Positions 41,608 through 51,274 of a stretch of DNA of 64,000 bases are shown piece after piece. Every line of letters starts with the position of its first letter. The first letter of the stretch is position 1. The position numbers and the translations under genes were made by a program. The stretch is taken from NCBI GenBank assembly GCA_048498035.1, contig JBEHYT010000010.1, positions 62,001 through 126,000 on the forward strand. The letters are read 5' to 3'. The notes under the pieces were generated by a model. The model saw only the letters and a list, made by a program, of their open reading frames with translations. It was not told the origin of the DNA and did not search any database. The stretch comes from CADEDV01 sp048498035 (GTDB lineage Bacteria; Bacteroidota; Bacteroidia; Chitinophagales; Chitinophagaceae).

Positions 41608-43992
41608 ATGGCTCTATATTATCTTCCTGTGTTGATCCGAAGTGATCGCTATTTTATCGCGCGCCTCGATAGCGATGCAGAAAAAGACCCTGACCCTGCT
41701 CCCGATTTCAATTTTGTGGTGCCGGCAGACAACCGCGTACTAACGCCGTTGCTAACCATTGAAGACCCTGCCCGCATTGTGCTGAACCAGATGGCCCCGG
41801 ATACCCGCCAGGATGTGCCGCTTCGCGAATGCCATTTGTCCATGCATCGCCTGGCAGATGGATTTGAACTGCGCATCCGGCGGCAGCCGGGATTTTCGGT
41901 AGAGCCGTTTGATGATCCTGGCAGCGGGCTCCGGCTGGATTACCAGGAAAGCCAGAAGCGAATCTCCATCGGCTACTATCGCTCCCGTGTGGCAATGGCT
42001 GATTTTCGCCTTCGGATCACGTATGAAGACACCGATGGCCAAACATGGTCGGGCCTCTTTGATTTTTGCATCACCAGCGCTATGGCCTGCCAGCGCGTGG
42101 TGATCGATTTTGGCAGCGAAGCCAGCCAGGTGGGATATAAAAACGGTGGTCCACAGGCTGCGCTCGTTCAATATGATTTGCTGGAAAATATTCTTAGCAG
42201 GCTTAATCACAACGGAGGCGGCAACAACTGGCGGCGGGATGATTTTTTGAACCATGAGCCGGGACAGCCGCTGTTATTCCGCTCGTTTTATGCCATCCGG
42301 AAAAATATCACTGCAGACCAACGCAAGGGTTTCCCGTTCAACTTTACCGATGATCTGCTAAATGATGAAGTGCGATTATTTATCGGTCGCAGGGAGGTAG
42401 CAGTGACAGAGGTTGACTTCAGGGATAATTACGAGATTATCCCCAACCTGAAACTGGGTATCGAACGCAGTCTTCAGTTGCGTGTAGGTGAGCATACCGA
42501 AGACTATAACATTCATAGCCATAAACAGGAACTAATCAGTGCGGTGTTGCTGCGTATTCTGCGATTGATGATTCGGACCAAACCCGAATTTCAGCACGGA
42601 GGCATTGTGGTTACTTTGTTGGTACCGAATATTTACACGCAGCACGAAGTGTTTGAATTGCTCAATGAACTTCGCCGCAGAACAGGTGCGCTTCTTTTAT
42701 CGCTGCAGGTGCCGGAAGGGCAGGTATTTATTGAATACGAAACGATTTCCGAGAGTGATGCTGCTTTTATGGGTTACCAGCAAACGCACGGCGCAGATCT
42801 GAAACTTGCCAATGGGGAGATAGCGCTTGTGATTGATTGTGGTAAGGGAACAACGGATATATCGATGTTGCTGGCTGATGATAATGAAAACTATTCCAGT
42901 TTTTTTAGAACAGGTTTTGCCGGTGCAGGAAATGTTTTATCGTATGCATTTGCGGAAGATCTGCTAACGCTATTGCTGCGCGCCATCCCGGGAAACAATG
43001 AGCTATCCGTTCGTGACTTTATTCACCGGCACGTGGTGGATCAGAATTTGACGATGGATGTACTTAATTTTTTACAATTTATTGAAGAACAAAAAAAGCG
43101 ATATGCACAGCTTCAGGTGGTAGGCCTTTCTGAATATGCAAATCTTACGGAAGCGGGATTGAACTCGGAACGGACGGTTGGCAACCTGTATAAAAACCCG
43201 GCGGTATTGTTGCCGTATGCAGACAATATTCTTCGAAACCGGAATATTCGCTGGGATGATGAAATTACCGGGCTTGTTCAGAAAGCTACGGAGTGCATTG
43301 TGCAATGTATCGTGGCCAGCATTAAAGATGTTGCTACAAAGGATATCCGCAAACGGATACGGGTGATCATGCTCAGCGGCCGTGCTTTTTATTTTGAAGC
43401 ACTAAGGGTGCAGGTGGAAAAGGCACTGAAAAACCTGCTGGGGCAGGAGATGGAAATTCATACTGTAATACCAGGACGCTCGGTAAACAATAAAAATGTT
43501 GCTATTCACGGGGCGTTCACCGGTGCATATAAGATCACGGATTTTACAGGGATACCGGTGGACAAACGCGAAGGTCTTTCCCGGAACCGGGACGTACTGA
43601 ACAATAATTTATTTCTCTACCGGGGCATCAAGATCGAACCAGGGAATGATATCCTGTATAATACTGCCGTGGTAAAACGAAACAACCAGCAGTTGCGGGC
43701 GTTTAAAAATAAATCCCTTGATATTTATTTTACGCGCGATAATATTTACCTGCGCCTGCTGGAAAACCAGCAGGTCAAAGATGTGCGTTCGTTGTATAGT
43801 GTACTTACGCCTGCGGCGGATACGTACACGCCGATCCAGGATCTGCGGACGCTTTCGCTTTTCCCCGTTGCCGGGGGCGAAGTTCCTTCTGTTGAAAGTA
43901 TCTGGAATGATATGAAGCAGGATCGTGCAAGAGATACTGCCAGGCAGCCGGTAAAAAAACGAAAAACGGTTCTTCACTTTTTTCAATTCTAA
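41608..43992 (+). CDS. Large actin/Hsp70-fold ATPase
   Basis: 794-residue cytoplasmic protein. After an N-terminal beta-rich region (1-160) it shows the three marks of the actin/Hsp70/sugar-kinase ATPase superfamily: phosphate-1 VVIDFGSEASQVGY (I166-D167), phosphate-2 VIDCGKGTTDISM (D410 to D417) and an adenosine motif VIMLSGRAFYFEALRVQVE (about 586-604). It lacks a clear substrate-binding beta-sandwich of DnaK and is not MreB-sized (about 340). No membrane segments are present, and the C-terminal tail is Lys-rich. It sits between two membrane protein genes, 25 and 7 bp away. Its role in the operon is probably as an ATP-driven scaffold or regulator of the downstream synthase. Confidence 0.83.
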   Translation: MALYYLPVLIRSDRYFIARLDSDAEKDPDPAPDFNFVVPADNRVLTPLLTIEDPARIVLNQMAPDTRQDVPLRECHLSMHRLADGFELRIRRQPGFSVEPFDDPGSGLRLDYQESQKRISIGYYRSRVAMADFRLRITYEDTDGQTWSGLFDFCITSAMACQRVVIDFGSEASQVGYKNGGPQAALVQYDLLENILSRLNHNGGGNNWRRDDFLNHEPGQPLLFRSFYAIRKNITADQRKGFPFNFTDDLLNDEVRLFIGRREVAVTEVDFRDNYEIIPNLKLGIERSLQLRVGEHTEDYNIHSHKQELISAVLLRILRLMIRTKPEFQHGGIVVTLLVPNIYTQHEVFELLNELRRRTGALLLSLQVPEGQVFIEYETISESDAAFMGYQQTHGADLKLANGEIALVIDCGKGTTDISMLLADDNENYSSFFRTGFAGAGNVLSYAFAEDLLTLLLRAIPGNNELSVRDFIHRHVVDQNLTMDVLNFLQFIEEQKKRYAQLQVVGLSEYANLTEAGLNSERTVGNLYKNPAVLLPYADNILRNRNIRWDDEITGLVQKATECIVQCIVASIKDVATKDIRKRIRVIMLSGRAFYFEALRVQVEKALKNLLGQEMEIHTVIPGRSVNNKNVAIHGAFTGAYKITDFTGIPVDKREGLSRNRDVLNNNLFLYRGIKIEPGNDILYNTAVVKRNNQQLRAFKNKSLDIYFTRDNIYLRLLENQQVKDVRSLYSVLTPAADTYTPIQDLRTLSLFPVAGGEVPSVESIWNDMKQDRARDTARQPVKKRKTVLHFFQF

Positions 43993-43999
43993 CGCTACA

Positions 44000-44941
44000 A
44001 TGATGAAAAAAAATTTACTGGTTGTTTTCCTGCTTGCAGGTACTCTTTGCCTGCAGGCCCAAAACCCGGGTAAGCACCAGCTTCGGATTGTTGACACGCT
44101 CACGCCGCTTGAACGGAATACCCGCAACCCGGTGCTCTTGCAGTCGGAGGTAGACTCGATCATTCATGCCTACCTGGCACAGCAACCTCCGGCAGAGCCC
44201 GTAGTGATGCCGCAGCCCATTGTTAAAAAAGAAATACCGGCAGGTGTCTGGATCGTGGCCGGCGCCACACTGGCGTTGGTAGTTACTGTTCTATTAGTTG
44301 TTTTCAGGAAACAAAATAAAACAAGCAGGCAGCTTCGGGACCTGGTGGCGGAAGTGCGTTCGCAGGCGAATGGAAAAACAGCCGGTAGGGAAAATACAGC
44401 AGGTGGAATAGCAGCTGCGGGGTCAAAAGCAAATGTGAATGTGCAGGCGCGGCTTGATGCGTTTGAAGCGCTGAAACAGGAAATGATGGCCACCTATAAG
44501 ATCCGGAATTATCCCGGTTATGATCGCACACGGTCTGAAGAAGAATTGCTGGTGGACCTGGTAAAAACAGAACGTTCCTTTGCGGAATATGCCTACAATC
44601 ATTTTTTAAAGCCGGTATTTGTGATCACTGATGCCAATAAAAATCATCCCGCACGTATGCGGAAGGAGGAAGCGCTGGAAGCGGCCAACCTGTTACTGTC
44701 GCTTGCTTTGTTTTACAGTGAATACCTTTTCCTGCGTTCCGGCGAATTAGCCATTGGTGGAAAAATGGTAGCCCGGATGCAGGGCGTTCGTGCCAACGTA
44801 CCGTTGGATGAAGAGCTGCTAAAAAAGCTCAACCGCGAACATGGAAGTCGCGCGTTGGTGATGCGTATGATCCTGGACAAACTGGGAGTTTCTGAATTAA
44901 GCTATCCTGTGTTTGATGAAACCAACCTGAACCAATCCTGA
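44000..44941 (+). CDS. Type I membrane protein with large cytoplasmic domain
   Basis: Unrecognised 313-residue protein. It has a cleavable signal peptide (1-20, MMKKNLLVVFLLAGTLCLQA), a periplasmic stretch of about 60 residues, one transmembrane helix (about 82-102) and a cytoplasmic part of about 210 residues. The last has a coiled-coil-like stretch, an Ala/Gly linker and a helical C-terminal domain (EEALEAANLLLSLALFYSEYLFL). This is the opposite layout to the 265-residue protein, so together the two could connect both sides of the membrane. The downstream fusion gene starts 2 bp after its stop, so they are certainly in one transcript. Confidence 0.75.
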   Translation: MMKKNLLVVFLLAGTLCLQAQNPGKHQLRIVDTLTPLERNTRNPVLLQSEVDSIIHAYLAQQPPAEPVVMPQPIVKKEIPAGVWIVAGATLALVVTVLLVVFRKQNKTSRQLRDLVAEVRSQANGKTAGRENTAGGIAAAGSKANVNVQARLDAFEALKQEMMATYKIRNYPGYDRTRSEEELLVDLVKTERSFAEYAYNHFLKPVFVITDANKNHPARMRKEEALEAANLLLSLALFYSEYLFLRSGELAIGGKMVARMQGVRANVPLDEELLKKLNREHGSRALVMRMILDKLGVSELSYPVFDETNLNQS

Positions 44942-44943
44942 AT

Positions 44944-47900
44944 ATGCTATCCTTCATTACAAGTTTGAGTTTTTTATACCTCCTGGCCGTGGTATTGCTG
45001 GTGATCTATGGCATATTGTATTATCGGGAGTTTGCCAGGTCTGCGTTGATAAAAAAGCGGTTTCCCTGGTTGTTTGCACTGCTGTCTGTGGCCTGTATGA
45101 GTTTTTTATGGATTCATTTTCATGCGCCATCTGCCTTGGGAACGTACACCAACCTGGATCACTACTTTCTTCAGCAGGATGGCTATCGTATAAACCGAAG
45201 TATTGAATTGGGGTATGGAGATACGAGTCTCGACCGTGATAATGCGACGAGTAAATTTGTAGTTCAACCCGGCAATGATGGCGCGCTGGTGTCTTCATCC
45301 TATTCGGAAGAGCCTTTTTATACGGGCAAAGACGGTGTGTACCAACTCATATCCGCCCAGTTTCCAACACAGAGCGGGTCGCTGCAATTTAATGCCGGGG
45401 GCATGCAGGTGGATATCGGTGCAGAAAAAGACGGTTATTTTAACCTGCAGGTAGATACGATGAAAATATCCGTCCAGCGCCCGGTCCGAAGGGGTATTAC
45501 GGCCTGGACTCTTTTTGGAGAGGAACCTGCATTTATCACTTCAACGGCTTATGCGAATAATGCATTGATTGCTGCTCTCCGTGGTGTTTACCTGGTAAGA
45601 AGCAAAGTGGGTAAAGATTCAGGATCCCTTGTGTTCTATTTGTCATCGCGGTTGGTGAGGCAGGTTACCGGTGTTGCAGTGGGATCAAAATTGATACAAC
45701 CGAATGATCTCGGTTTTTCAGGTACAGTACCGTCTGGAAATACCATCGCCTGGGGGCTCGGTTTTTTCAGCAACAATCGTGATCAATATATTGTAAAAGC
45801 AGATCGCGATGTTGTTAGTCTTTTAAATAAATACCCGGTATCATACCCGCTTTCGCGGGAAGCGGGCGTTTCTGCAGCAACGCCCGCCGTACATAAATTC
45901 CTGGTGGCAGATGCGGCAGATCTTGCTCAGATGGCACCTGTTTTCCGTGAGGGATTTCTATTTTCGCCGGAAGATCATAATGCGCAGCATGCATTTGACC
46001 CGGTTTTACTCAACTATCAACAGGCTCCTGGAGATACACCGGTGGATATACATTGCAGCGTGCTTTCCGGCGATACAGTAAACTGGAATTATCAAGCCGG
46101 GAATCTCGTTTTGCCTGCACGCAACGGCGCTTTCAACTGGTTGTTCAGTATCCGGGACACATTTAGCTGGCAGCTTGGTGGATGGAAGCTATCGCCGGTA
46201 ATATGGCAGGGATTCATTTTTGGAAGTTTGTTATTCTTTATCCTCTGTGTGCTTGTTGTGGCAATACGCCGCCCGCCGCATCGGCTAAGCTGGGTATGGC
46301 AACTCTTTGCCTGTATAACCGTTGTATTATTAACCACCCGTTTCTTTCTTTACTGGCGATATAAATCATTTCCACCTTTTGATTCACTCGATTTTCCCTC
46401 GTTGCAACAGTTAAACAGCCTTTCCAATTTTTTTATCATTGTTGCCTGTTCCCTGCTGCTGGGAGTTGTGTTTGTTGTGGCCGGACTTTATACTGGCAAA
46501 TTTCCAGGTGGTATTGAGCGAAGTCGTAACATGGCTACGGGATTTTCAAAAGGGCTGCCTGCACACCAGTTGCTGACGTCGGGAAAATTTTCGGCGAAGA
46601 CCTGGTTATTTTTAGGGTGGTTTTCCATTTTATTATGCGTGTTTTTGTTTGCGGCGGTTAGTCATTTTGATTCCGGTGTATGTCGCCATCTGGCAATTGG
46701 GTTAATTGTTGCCTATTTTCTTTTCTTATTTATTTCGTACCGGTATTCCCCGTTGGTAAAAGACACCACGCAAAGCTGGTGGCGCTTAAATACCCTAAGC
46801 ACCGGGTCGCTGTTGATTAGCAATCCTGTAAAAATCCTGCTGTCTGTTCCCCTGCTGGCGGTGCTGGCGATGATTGACATCGGGTTTTCCATCGTATTCC
46901 TGAATTTCCTGTTGTTTAATGAGGGGTTCTTGTGCAGCAACTATGCTATTGCAGGTCTTTCTGCCGGGAGCAAACGAAACGCCCGACTTTTCATGGTGAT
47001 GGGATTTGCTTATTTGACTCTTTTTGTAGGTAGCCTGCTATATGCGCCTTATGTGTTTAGTTTCCTGCTGCGGCGCCCCGGTATTTTTTTCCCGCTCGGC
47101 TATGGCCTGGTGGCGTTGCTCACCGCTGTTGCTATTACCCGTGTATTTGCGGCACAAGCGCGGCGAAGGTGGATGATCAGCCTGGCACTTGCAGCCGGTA
47201 TGTTTACTGCGGTATTTCTTTTGCTTCCGCGTCATTGGCTTATGAATAAGGTGGCTGTAACCCGCTACCGGGTTGATGTACAGGTAATGCCGCCGGAAGA
47301 AGTGATGGAAAAAGCATACACCGAGGGGGATGGCTATGGGCCTGTTATTCGCGCAGCGCAAAATCAGTGGTTCATCAATACATTGACTTACGATGGTAAT
47401 AATCCTGCCGTTGACCACGCAGGTTTTCATATGCTGCCGCATGCACCACAGAACAAAGGCGCACGGTATAACGCGCAGGCCACTGACCTTGTTGCAAGTC
47501 GCTTTTTACTTGCAGAACATGGGAAAGCAGCGGTGATCCTGTATGTGCTCCTTCTGTTGCTGCCGGTTGTGTTGCTGGCTTCATTTTACAAGCTTTACCC
47601 GGATCTTACCAACCGAACCAACCAGCATTATCCTGCTATTACCACCGGATTTTCTATTATGAATTACCTGTTTGTGAGCGCCTTGCTGGTAATTCTTGCA
47701 GCTACCGGGAAGTATATATTTTTCGGACAGGATCTTCCTTTTGGCAGTATTCTCTCCAAGCAATCTATGCTGGTGCCATCGGTAATCATATTGCTTACCG
47801 TATTCCTGTTTACAAAAATACCACAGGAATATTATGCCAACCGGCGGAAATTGATCCCGGGCCTCATCACCTTTGTAGGTTTTGCACTACTGTTAGTTTT

Positions 47901-50127
47901 TGTTCAACCTTCGTTTAATAAGAACAGGCAATTCAATGTAGATGGGATAGCTAATGGACTGGACGAATATGTACAACGCGAGTTGCAGCCAATCTGGGAT
48001 TACTTTGACAGCGCACACCTGTACAGAAAAAAAAGTGTTGCTACTCGCGACCGCTTATTTTGTGATTCAGTTCGCGCACGCCTTTCGGCGGGCGATATAA
48101 ATGGTACCGCACTGCAACTTGCCGAAACAAAAAACTATATTAATTCGCCCTATGCGGTACACCTGCATGAGCAGCGGTTGATGTTCCTGGATTTGCATTC
48201 CGGTATTCCGCAACTGGCTGTCAATGCCAATTACTTCAGAGTGGATGCGCCGCCGCACCTTCGCCAGAGCTGGACGGGCAGTGTTTATGGAGATAGCGCC
48301 CGGTATAACCTGGCTATCTGGGATGATGCAACGCAGCAGTTGGCAAGTTACCGGCTGGATGCAAATATGCCGGATGGCCAATGGGAACATGATGGTTTAT
48401 ATTTTCATGCCAATGGCAAAACGGGTCGTTTGCTGCTGATCAATCGCTCGAGTACCGCGGTGGAAGGATATTGCGATGGTCAAAAATTACAATTGGCCGT
48501 TGGCGATAGCTTGGTAATGAGAAATCCTATGCGGGCAACGATCACCGTTGGTGGAAGAGCGCAGGAACTGGTAGTGGAACCGGATGCAATTATGAAGAAC
48601 TACTATGTCAATGGCGCCCGTTTCTATGCCTACCCGATGGGCAGCAGGTTGATCTGGGCGCGCAATTTCTCCGAAAGCATTGCCGCCGACCAGGAGAAAG
48701 GCAAGAATGTATTCCTTTCGTTAGACCGGCAGCTAATGGATTCATTATATAGTCGCATAGCGGTAGCAATAGAAGGGGATACAGCGTATAGTCATCTCTC
48801 GGAGTATGGTGTAACAGTAGCCGATGGCAATGGAAGGCTGCTCAGTATTATCGACTTTATTAAAGACGCTGCACGTCCTGATCCCAATGATAAAAATGGA
48901 TTTTTGAAGGCCACGCGCGGCGAGGAAGGCTATGTGCCGCAATCAGTGTTGCGGCGCCGGATCGGAAATATCAACCTGTTGCGTCTTAATCCCGGTCCGG
49001 GTTCTACCTTAAAGCCGATCATCTTCACCTCTGTTGCATCTCAAATGAATTTTGATTGGGATCAGTTGGCAGTGGAAGGTTTTTCCGGGAAGCAGCATTT
49101 TTATGGTGGTGAAAAAGTGGCGGAGTATGATTTTGAAAAGAACAATGGACGGATTAGCAGTGTTGTCGATTACCTGCGCTATTCAGATAATTATTATCAC
49201 TCCAATGTGTTGTTATTGGGCTCGTATCCAAAGCAGGATGTGAACCAGTTGCTGGCAAGTAACTTCAAAAATCACAACCCGGATGCTGGCGTACACTGGC
49301 CCTGGTTTACCTATCGTGGTCGGTCGTATTTCCTGGATGGCTATTCCAACTGGCCCGGGTACAGTAACGGCCGTGCTGATTTTGGATCACCCAATTCTTT
49401 TGTCTCTATTGGTTTGTGGAACAACTATGGCATCTATACGAAAGATACGACTTCCCAATATGCACCATTTGCAACGCCCTTTGATTCTGCTTTATTTGGA
49501 ACCAGCGGCAGAAGGTCCGGATTTATCCTACCGGAATATGCTCTTTTTGATCAGCGTTCACCGGGTATGGATCACCGCATTCCCTATGATATTTTCGCCA
49601 CCGGGTTCCGTGGTCATGTTAAGGGGAGCAGCCAGGTAGCAATACCACCTGTGAAAATGTTGGAGGCGTTTGGCAGACTTGCCAGTGAAAATAACGGTTA
49701 TGCATTGACGTTAAACCCGTATGCAGGTTCTCCTGCATACCATGCATTTGATGTTACGCCGGAATTAGGCTATCCGGCATATCTGTCGCTGGTACGCGAA
49801 CGGGTTTTTGCCGGCCTGAAGGAAACCGTAAAGCATGGCACCGCCGCCAGGCTGGGCGCCCTGCTGCCATCATCGGGCTATTTTTATTATGCAAAAACGG
49901 GTACTACCGGTGATGATCAATCAAGGGCCAAGTCGAAGCTCTTTGCCATTATCATTTCAAAAAAGGACATCAGTGATCCTGCATTCAACTTCCGCGATAA
50001 TCGCTTCTATGTAATTTATTTTACATCGCAGAACGGCGCTGCGCGACAAAATGAGGAATTGCAGGCGGATATTATTAAATACATCGAGTCTACCGCTGCT
50101 TTTAAAAAATATATGCAGGAGAATTGA
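44944..50127 (+). CDS. SEDS-like (RodA/FtsW) and class B PBP fusion protein
   Basis: 1727-residue membrane protein. Two N-terminal helices are followed by a beta-rich periplasmic region (about 60-410), a multi-span membrane region (about 420-990) and a periplasmic C-terminal region. The membrane part contains a divergent SEDS signature: ATDLVASRFLLAEHG at T847-D848, and GQDLPFGSILSKQS (LPF 931-933) about 84 residues later, like HTDFIFA and PLPxVSYGGS in RodA. The C-terminus has transpeptidase motifs GSTLKP (S1354, K1357), SDN (S1414-N1416) and KTGT (K1651). Thus polymerase-like and crosslinking parts lie in one chain. It would add and crosslink peptidoglycan at the inner membrane. The SEDS assignment is inference; the PBP assignment is strong. 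Confidence 0.85.
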   Translation: MLSFITSLSFLYLLAVVLLVIYGILYYREFARSALIKKRFPWLFALLSVACMSFLWIHFHAPSALGTYTNLDHYFLQQDGYRINRSIELGYGDTSLDRDNATSKFVVQPGNDGALVSSSYSEEPFYTGKDGVYQLISAQFPTQSGSLQFNAGGMQVDIGAEKDGYFNLQVDTMKISVQRPVRRGITAWTLFGEEPAFITSTAYANNALIAALRGVYLVRSKVGKDSGSLVFYLSSRLVRQVTGVAVGSKLIQPNDLGFSGTVPSGNTIAWGLGFFSNNRDQYIVKADRDVVSLLNKYPVSYPLSREAGVSAATPAVHKFLVADAADLAQMAPVFREGFLFSPEDHNAQHAFDPVLLNYQQAPGDTPVDIHCSVLSGDTVNWNYQAGNLVLPARNGAFNWLFSIRDTFSWQLGGWKLSPVIWQGFIFGSLLFFILCVLVVAIRRPPHRLSWVWQLFACITVVLLTTRFFLYWRYKSFPPFDSLDFPSLQQLNSLSNFFIIVACSLLLGVVFVVAGLYTGKFPGGIERSRNMATGFSKGLPAHQLLTSGKFSAKTWLFLGWFSILLCVFLFAAVSHFDSGVCRHLAIGLIVAYFLFLFISYRYSPLVKDTTQSWWRLNTLSTGSLLISNPVKILLSVPLLAVLAMIDIGFSIVFLNFLLFNEGFLCSNYAIAGLSAGSKRNARLFMVMGFAYLTLFVGSLLYAPYVFSFLLRRPGIFFPLGYGLVALLTAVAITRVFAAQARRRWMISLALAAGMFTAVFLLLPRHWLMNKVAVTRYRVDVQVMPPEEVMEKAYTEGDGYGPVIRAAQNQWFINTLTYDGNNPAVDHAGFHMLPHAPQNKGARYNAQATDLVASRFLLAEHGKAAVILYVLLLLLPVVLLASFYKLYPDLTNRTNQHYPAITTGFSIMNYLFVSALLVILAATGKYIFFGQDLPFGSILSKQSMLVPSVIILLTVFLFTKIPQEYYANRRKLIPGLITFVGFALLLVFVQPSFNKNRQFNVDGIANGLDEYVQRELQPIWDYFDSAHLYRKKSVATRDRLFCDSVRARLSAGDINGTALQLAETKNYINSPYAVHLHEQRLMFLDLHSGIPQLAVNANYFRVDAPPHLRQSWTGSVYGDSARYNLAIWDDATQQLASYRLDANMPDGQWEHDGLYFHANGKTGRLLLINRSSTAVEGYCDGQKLQLAVGDSLVMRNPMRATITVGGRAQELVVEPDAIMKNYYVNGARFYAYPMGSRLIWARNFSESIAADQEKGKNVFLSLDRQLMDSLYSRIAVAIEGDTAYSHLSEYGVTVADGNGRLLSIIDFIKDAARPDPNDKNGFLKATRGEEGYVPQSVLRRRIGNINLLRLNPGPGSTLKPIIFTSVASQMNFDWDQLAVEGFSGKQHFYGGEKVAEYDFEKNNGRISSVVDYLRYSDNYYHSNVLLLGSYPKQDVNQLLASNFKNHNPDAGVHWPWFTYRGRSYFLDGYSNWPGYSNGRADFGSPNSFVSIGLWNNYGIYTKDTTSQYAPFATPFDSALFGTSGRRSGFILPEYALFDQRSPGMDHRIPYDIFATGFRGHVKGSSQVAIPPVKMLEAFGRLASENNGYALTLNPYAGSPAYHAFDVTPELGYPAYLSLVRERVFAGLKETVKHGTAARLGALLPSSGYFYYAKTGTTGDDQSRAKSKLFAIIISKKDISDPAFNFRDNRFYVIYFTSQNGAARQNEELQADIIKYIESTAAFKKYMQEN

Positions 50128-50472
50128 TCAATAGTTTTCTTCCATAAAATGACCACTGATGAACGTGATGTCTGAAAAAGGCGCTTCGTGGAACTGTGCC
50201 CTAACCAACTCCAGTTGCAGTTCGGACTCGATGGTAAGATGATCTTTTAGAAAATTATTGACAGGCAGCACCACTTTTTTAGAAACGTATGTCTCTGCCC
50301 GGTCGTACATGTCTTTGATCTCTTCCCGGATTATGGAAATGCCGCCCTGGATCATGTGCGCGCTGTCTTGCAATTGTTTTTTTGCCTGCTGATACGAATT
50401 TTGAAGAATGTCGTTTAGTGCAGAAAATCGCTCCGGGAGCGCCTCGGGTTTGAATAATGACAGGTTAGACAT
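50128..50472 (-). CDS. Small helical protein of unknown function
   Basis: Unrecognised 114-residue protein with a predicted mainly helical body: ALNDILQNSYQQAKKQLQDS and IQGGISIIREEIKDMYDRAET, then EEHLTIESELQLELV-like segments. It has no signal peptide or membrane span. It converges directly on the SEDS-PBP gene (stop codons adjacent), and a gene-poor interval follows. The frame starts at 50478; I take the ATG at 50472 as the start. It may have no link to the operon. Confidence 0.6.
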   Translation of the reverse strand: MSNLSLFKPEALPERFSALNDILQNSYQQAKKQLQDSAHMIQGGISIIREEIKDMYDRAETYVSKKVVLPVNNFLKDHLTIESELQLELVRAQFHEAPFSDITFISGHFMEENY

Positions 50473-51274
50473 ATGCAAGCATTTGAAAGCAATGCAGTAA
50501 AATCTATGCCGGAAAAAGGGAAGAGGGGATGGGCTGTATTGACAGCCATGTGATTAGATTAGCGGGTGTGGATAAAATGCCGTCCCGGGAGAATGTGGCT
50601 TGTCAGACCGGTTTGCAACGGGCAACGACGGGGCATTAGTTTCCCCATTCCAGGTAAGCGTGGTTGGGACTTCGGGTATTTTTTCGCCGGGGAATTTTTG
50701 GGGGAAATAAGCCAGGAACAATAGGGTTAGCTACAATTACACCTGAAAACATTGAGTGTTGCGATACCCTCCTCTAAGATCAGGATAAAATTTTCTTCGC
50801 TCATTTCAAAAAAGGGTTTTTCAACACGACACGTGATCTTGCAGCACAGGTTTCTATTGCAGCAAAACGAATTAGAGAAACAATTCAGGTGACTATGAAT
50901 ACCTGACGAAAGTAGAGACACTGGCAAAAACTCCGGTTAGGAAAGATACTCTTACAACTGCTATTGCAGCACAGACATTCCCGGCTAAAGGAATTGTAAA
51001 TTTATTTAGACAATCTCCAAGACCTAAAATCAGACTCTGTCTTGCTTTTGTAGATACTGCGGGTTGTAGACGTTCACTCATAAATCGCATAAAAAGTTTT
51101 GAATCAAACAGGGTCAAATATGCATTGATCGGGCTTGGTCAGGAGCCGAGGATTATGCGATTCGATTTTAAAATAGTACAAATTGAAAAATAACTTCCGC
51201 TCTAAAAATGCGTTTTCAAAATTAATTGAGTCAGCAAACAAAAAAGCCACCCCTTCCAGGGTGGCTTATATCAA
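50473..51274. other. Gene-poor interval of about 800 bp
   Basis: No convincing gene. Short open stretches exist on both strands, such as minus-strand 50727-50927 and 50893-51117 and a plus-strand run ending in a stop near 50910 (FNTTRDLAAQVSIAAKRI). None has a signal peptide, family motif or matching start, and the composition is more AT-rich than its surroundings. It may hold decayed genes. The far end contains the terminator at 51240. Confidence 0.5.
51240..51266 (-). terminator. Terminator of the GNAT/XRE gene pair
   Basis: GCCACCC pairs with GGGTGGC around TTCCA-type loop and, on the minus strand, is followed by six T. It lies 8 bp after the stop of the XRE gene at 51275. Confidence 0.87.

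Noticed and set aside
50727..50927. Minus-strand frame of 66 codons ending in Cys-x-Cys-Ser, considered as a possible peptide precursor
   Set aside because: No leader motif, no modifying enzymes nearby, no plausible start or ribosome site; too weak to call.
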